Source of the DNA: CAVTGO01 sp963734275
Lineage (GTDB): Bacteria > Actinomycetota > UBA4738 > HRBIN12
DNA length: 64,000 nt
NCBI GenBank assembly: GCA_963734275.1
Contig: CAVTGO010000007.1
Coordinates: 124,001-188,000, forward strand
Reading direction: 5' to 3'
Under the pieces are notes generated by a model. The model was not told the DNA's origin and did no database searches. It was given only the letters and a program-made list of their open reading frames with translations. Below, piece by piece: positions 62,286 through 64,000 of the stretch. The position numbers and the translations under genes were made by a program. Position 1 is the stretch's first letter. Each line of letters opens with the position of its first letter.

Positions 62286-62474
62286 ATGGCCGGCGGGGAG
62301 GAAGGGCGCGCCTCGAACGCCGAGGGGTTCGAGGGCCTATCCGACGAGGAGCGCGCGGTCCTGATCAAGGTGGCGGAGGTCCTCCGGAAGCTGCGGTTCG
62401 GCACGGTGCTCCTCGTGGTGCAGGACGGCAAGGTGGTGCAGATCGAGATGGCGGAGAAGATCCGGCTCCGTTAG
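62286..62474 (+). CDS. YezD-like DUF2292 small protein
   Basis: A 62-aa protein whose last 45 residues, with LIKVAEVLRKLRFGTVLLVV and QDGKVVQIEMAEKIRL, match the DUF2292/YezD pattern. Members are frequently found beside sulfate or sulfur assimilation genes, consistent with the sulfate transporter that follows. The molecular role is unknown. Confidence 0.78.
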   Translation: MAGGEEGRASNAEGFEGLSDEERAVLIKVAEVLRKLRFGTVLLVVQDGKVVQIEMAEKIRLR

Positions 62475-62493
62475 CACGGAAGCGTCGCCTTCC

Positions 62494-62523
62494 TTGACAC
62501 GTTCCGGAGCCCGCTGGTACTAG
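62494..62523 (+). promoter_or_regulatory. Housekeeping-type promoter for the sulfate ABC operon
   Basis: TTGACA (62494-62499) and TACTAG (62518-62523) are separated by 18 bp. Transcription would start near 62,530, leaving a leader of about 130 nt with GGAG-rich hairpin potential before a good AAAGGAG site at the sulfate-binding protein start. Confidence 0.5.
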
Positions 62524-62660
62524 TGTCTTCCTCGCGGCTGACCGGAACACCCGGAGGCCGCCACGTACCGGGCTGATTCCAGCCTTTCGATCGACCGGAC
62601 GACCGGAGATCGGGGCGCGACAGCGCACGAATCCCGTTGGTCATCGAAAGGAGCAGCACG

Positions 62661-63745
62661 ATGCGATCTCGACGCTTCGGCGTTCGTTCCCGCGCAGCGG
62701 TTGCCTCGCTCGCCTTGCTCGCCGCCGCGTGCGGCTCCGGCGCCGGCGCGGAGGGTGCGGGCAACGGTGATTGCACCCCGGCGGAGACGCCGGTCCTCAC
62801 GCTTCGCCGCCTACAGCACACCCCGCGAGGTCTACGGCAAGATCATCTCCGCCTTCCAGGCCCAGTGGAAGGAAGAGCACGACGACCAGCAGGTCATCTT
62901 CCAGGAGTCCTACGGCGGCTCGCACGACGCAGGTCGCAGAACGTCATCAACGGGTTCGAGGCCGACGTCGTCGCCCTATCGCTGGGTCCCGACGTGGACT
63001 TCATCGCGGACGCGGGCCTGATCACCCACGACTGGACGCAGGCGCACCGACGGCGGCATGGTGTCGACGTCGGTCGTGGTGTTCGACGTCCGTCCCGGCA
63101 ACCCCAGGGCATCGAGGACTTCGACGACCTGGCGCGCCGAGGGTGTCGAGGTCCTCACGCCGGACCCGGCATCGAGCGGCGGTGCGCGGTGGAACATCGT
63201 CGCGGCCTACGGCGCGGCGATGCGAGGTCATGCCGGCGACACCGAGGACGACGAGGCCGGGGCGCAGACGCTGCTGACCGGCATCTTCAGCAACGTGATC
63301 GTGCTCGACAAGACCGCCCGCGACTCGATCAAGAACTTCGAGGCCGGCAACGGCGACGTCGCCATCACCTACGAGAACGAGATGTTCACGGCCGTCGAGG
63401 CCGGGCTCGACGGACGAGATGGTGATCCCGCCGTCGACCGTCCTGATCGAGAACCCCGTCGCGATCGTCGACGAGAACGTCGACGAAGCACTGCGTCCGC
63501 GAGGTCGCCGAGGCGTTCGTCGAGTTCCTCCACACGGAGGAGGCCAAGGAGCTGTACGCGACCGTGGGCTTCCTGCGCCCGACCGACCCGCCGAGGCCGC
63601 GGCAGGGCGACGAGGAGAGGGTTCCCGCCGATCGAGGACCTGTTGACGGTCGATGACTTCGGCGGCTGGGACGCCCTGAACGAGACGATGTTCGGCGACA
63701 CGGGCATGTTCACCCAGGCCTTCGAGGACGCGCACGGCCTAGGGC
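62661..63745 (+). CDS. Sulfate ABC transporter substrate-binding protein, many frameshifts
   Basis: A lipoprotein start (ASLALLAAACGSGAGAEG; Cys about residue 25) is followed, in changing frames, by REVYGKIISAFQAQWKEEHD, QVIFQESYGGS, VINGFEADVVALSLGPDVDF, VLTPDPASSGGARWNIVAAY, GNGDVAITYENEMFTAVEAG and EFLHTEEAKELYATVGFLRP. These are in the order of Sbp/CysP sulfate-binding proteins. At least five indels are needed within 1 kb, pointing to poor local sequence accuracy. The exact stop is uncertain. Confidence 0.82.
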
Positions 63746-63773
63746 CGGCCGCGAGCAACGTCAAGGAGCGACG

Positions 63774-64000
63774 ATGGCGAGCGCCGCGCAGACGATGCGG
63801 AACCGCAGGGCCGTGCTGCCCGTGCGGGCGCGCACGCGGCCTGCGGCACCTGGCGCTGCGCGGCGCCGCCATCACCTACCTCGTGGCGATCGTCGCCGTC
63901 CCCGTGGCGGCCATCGCGATCCAAGGGTTCGGCGAGGGGCTCGGCGCCTTCCGTTCGGCGATGTCCGAGCCCGGCGCGTGGGCGGCCGATGCGCCTCACG
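63774..64000 (+). CDS. cysT: Sulfate ABC transporter permease (CysT-like), frameshifted and cut by the window end
   Basis: An ATG at 63774 follows a GGAG site. After one indel near 63,835 the frame reads LRHLALRGAAITYLVAIVAV then PVAAIAIQGFGEGLGAFRSA, the first membrane span and loop typical of CysT/CysW permeases. The rest lies beyond the window. Confidence 0.6.
   Translation, partial: MASAAQTMRNRRAVLPVRARTRPAAPGAARRRHHLPRGDRRRPRGGHRDPRVRRGARRLPFGDVRARRVGGRCAS

Overview
The window is about 64 kb of very GC-rich DNA with dense, often overlapping genes (ATGA/GTGA junctions) and many GTG and TTG starts. A coproporphyrin-dependent haem branch (HemY/CgoX, HemH/CpfC, HemQ/ChdC), large zinc-ribbon adenylate cyclases with AAA/TPR tails, VapBC and two mycothiol-synthase-like double GNAT proteins fit an uncultured member of the Actinomycetota. 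A GC-rich Chloroflexota lineage cannot be excluded. Many conserved genes carry single-base indels, so the sequence looks like a draft or metagenomic assembly. I describe broken housekeeping genes as frameshifted, not dead.

Layout. 0.7-6.1 kb is a purine (urate) catabolic cluster: 8-oxoguanine deaminase-like amidohydrolase, allantoinase, an allantoicase/OHCU-decarboxylase fusion, 5-hydroxyisourate hydrolase and uricase. Together these take urate to ureidoglycolate plus urea. 6.1-10.1 kb is hemE-hemH-hemY-hemQ with 4-nt overlaps. 10.1-13.0 kb holds a Lys-rich mini-protein, leucine dehydrogenase, pterin dehydratase, a VOC protein, msrA and a zinc-finger protein. 13.0-19.1 kb (minus strand) holds hemL, vapBC, hemB, a mini membrane protein and hemD-hemC-hemA. 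With the plus-strand genes this makes a full route from glutamyl-tRNA to haem. 19.2-21.4 kb encodes a P1 peptidase and a DAO-type oxidoreductase.

21.5-34.4 kb is a plastic zone. tRNA-Ser(GCT) and tRNA-Arg(ACG) each have an IS481-like element inserted at their 3' end with a 15-bp target duplication. Between them lie a 1,144-aa cyclase, fragments of other cyclases and of cydA, a BNR-repeat secreted protein, a two-component system with an operator-like repeat pair, and an LVIVD-repeat secreted protein.

35.5-56.4 kb is the most unusual part. It is a nearly all-minus-strand array of paralogous modules. Each has an ECF sigma factor translationally coupled to a single-pass membrane protein with a conserved basic juxtamembrane motif and, in most cases, an extracytoplasmic TolB/WD40-like propeller. 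Lipoproteins, serine hydrolases, GNATs or a cyclase often follow. Several modules are intact and several are relics. One sigma gene has a LexA-box-like palindrome upstream, and a tRNA-Arg 3' half relic lies inside the array.

56.4-62.5 kb returns to ordinary genes: beta-carbonic anhydrase, a Tat-exported phosphoesterase, a double GNAT, an MFS transporter, an aldo/keto reductase and a DUF2292 protein. The window ends in a badly frameshifted sulfate ABC transporter.
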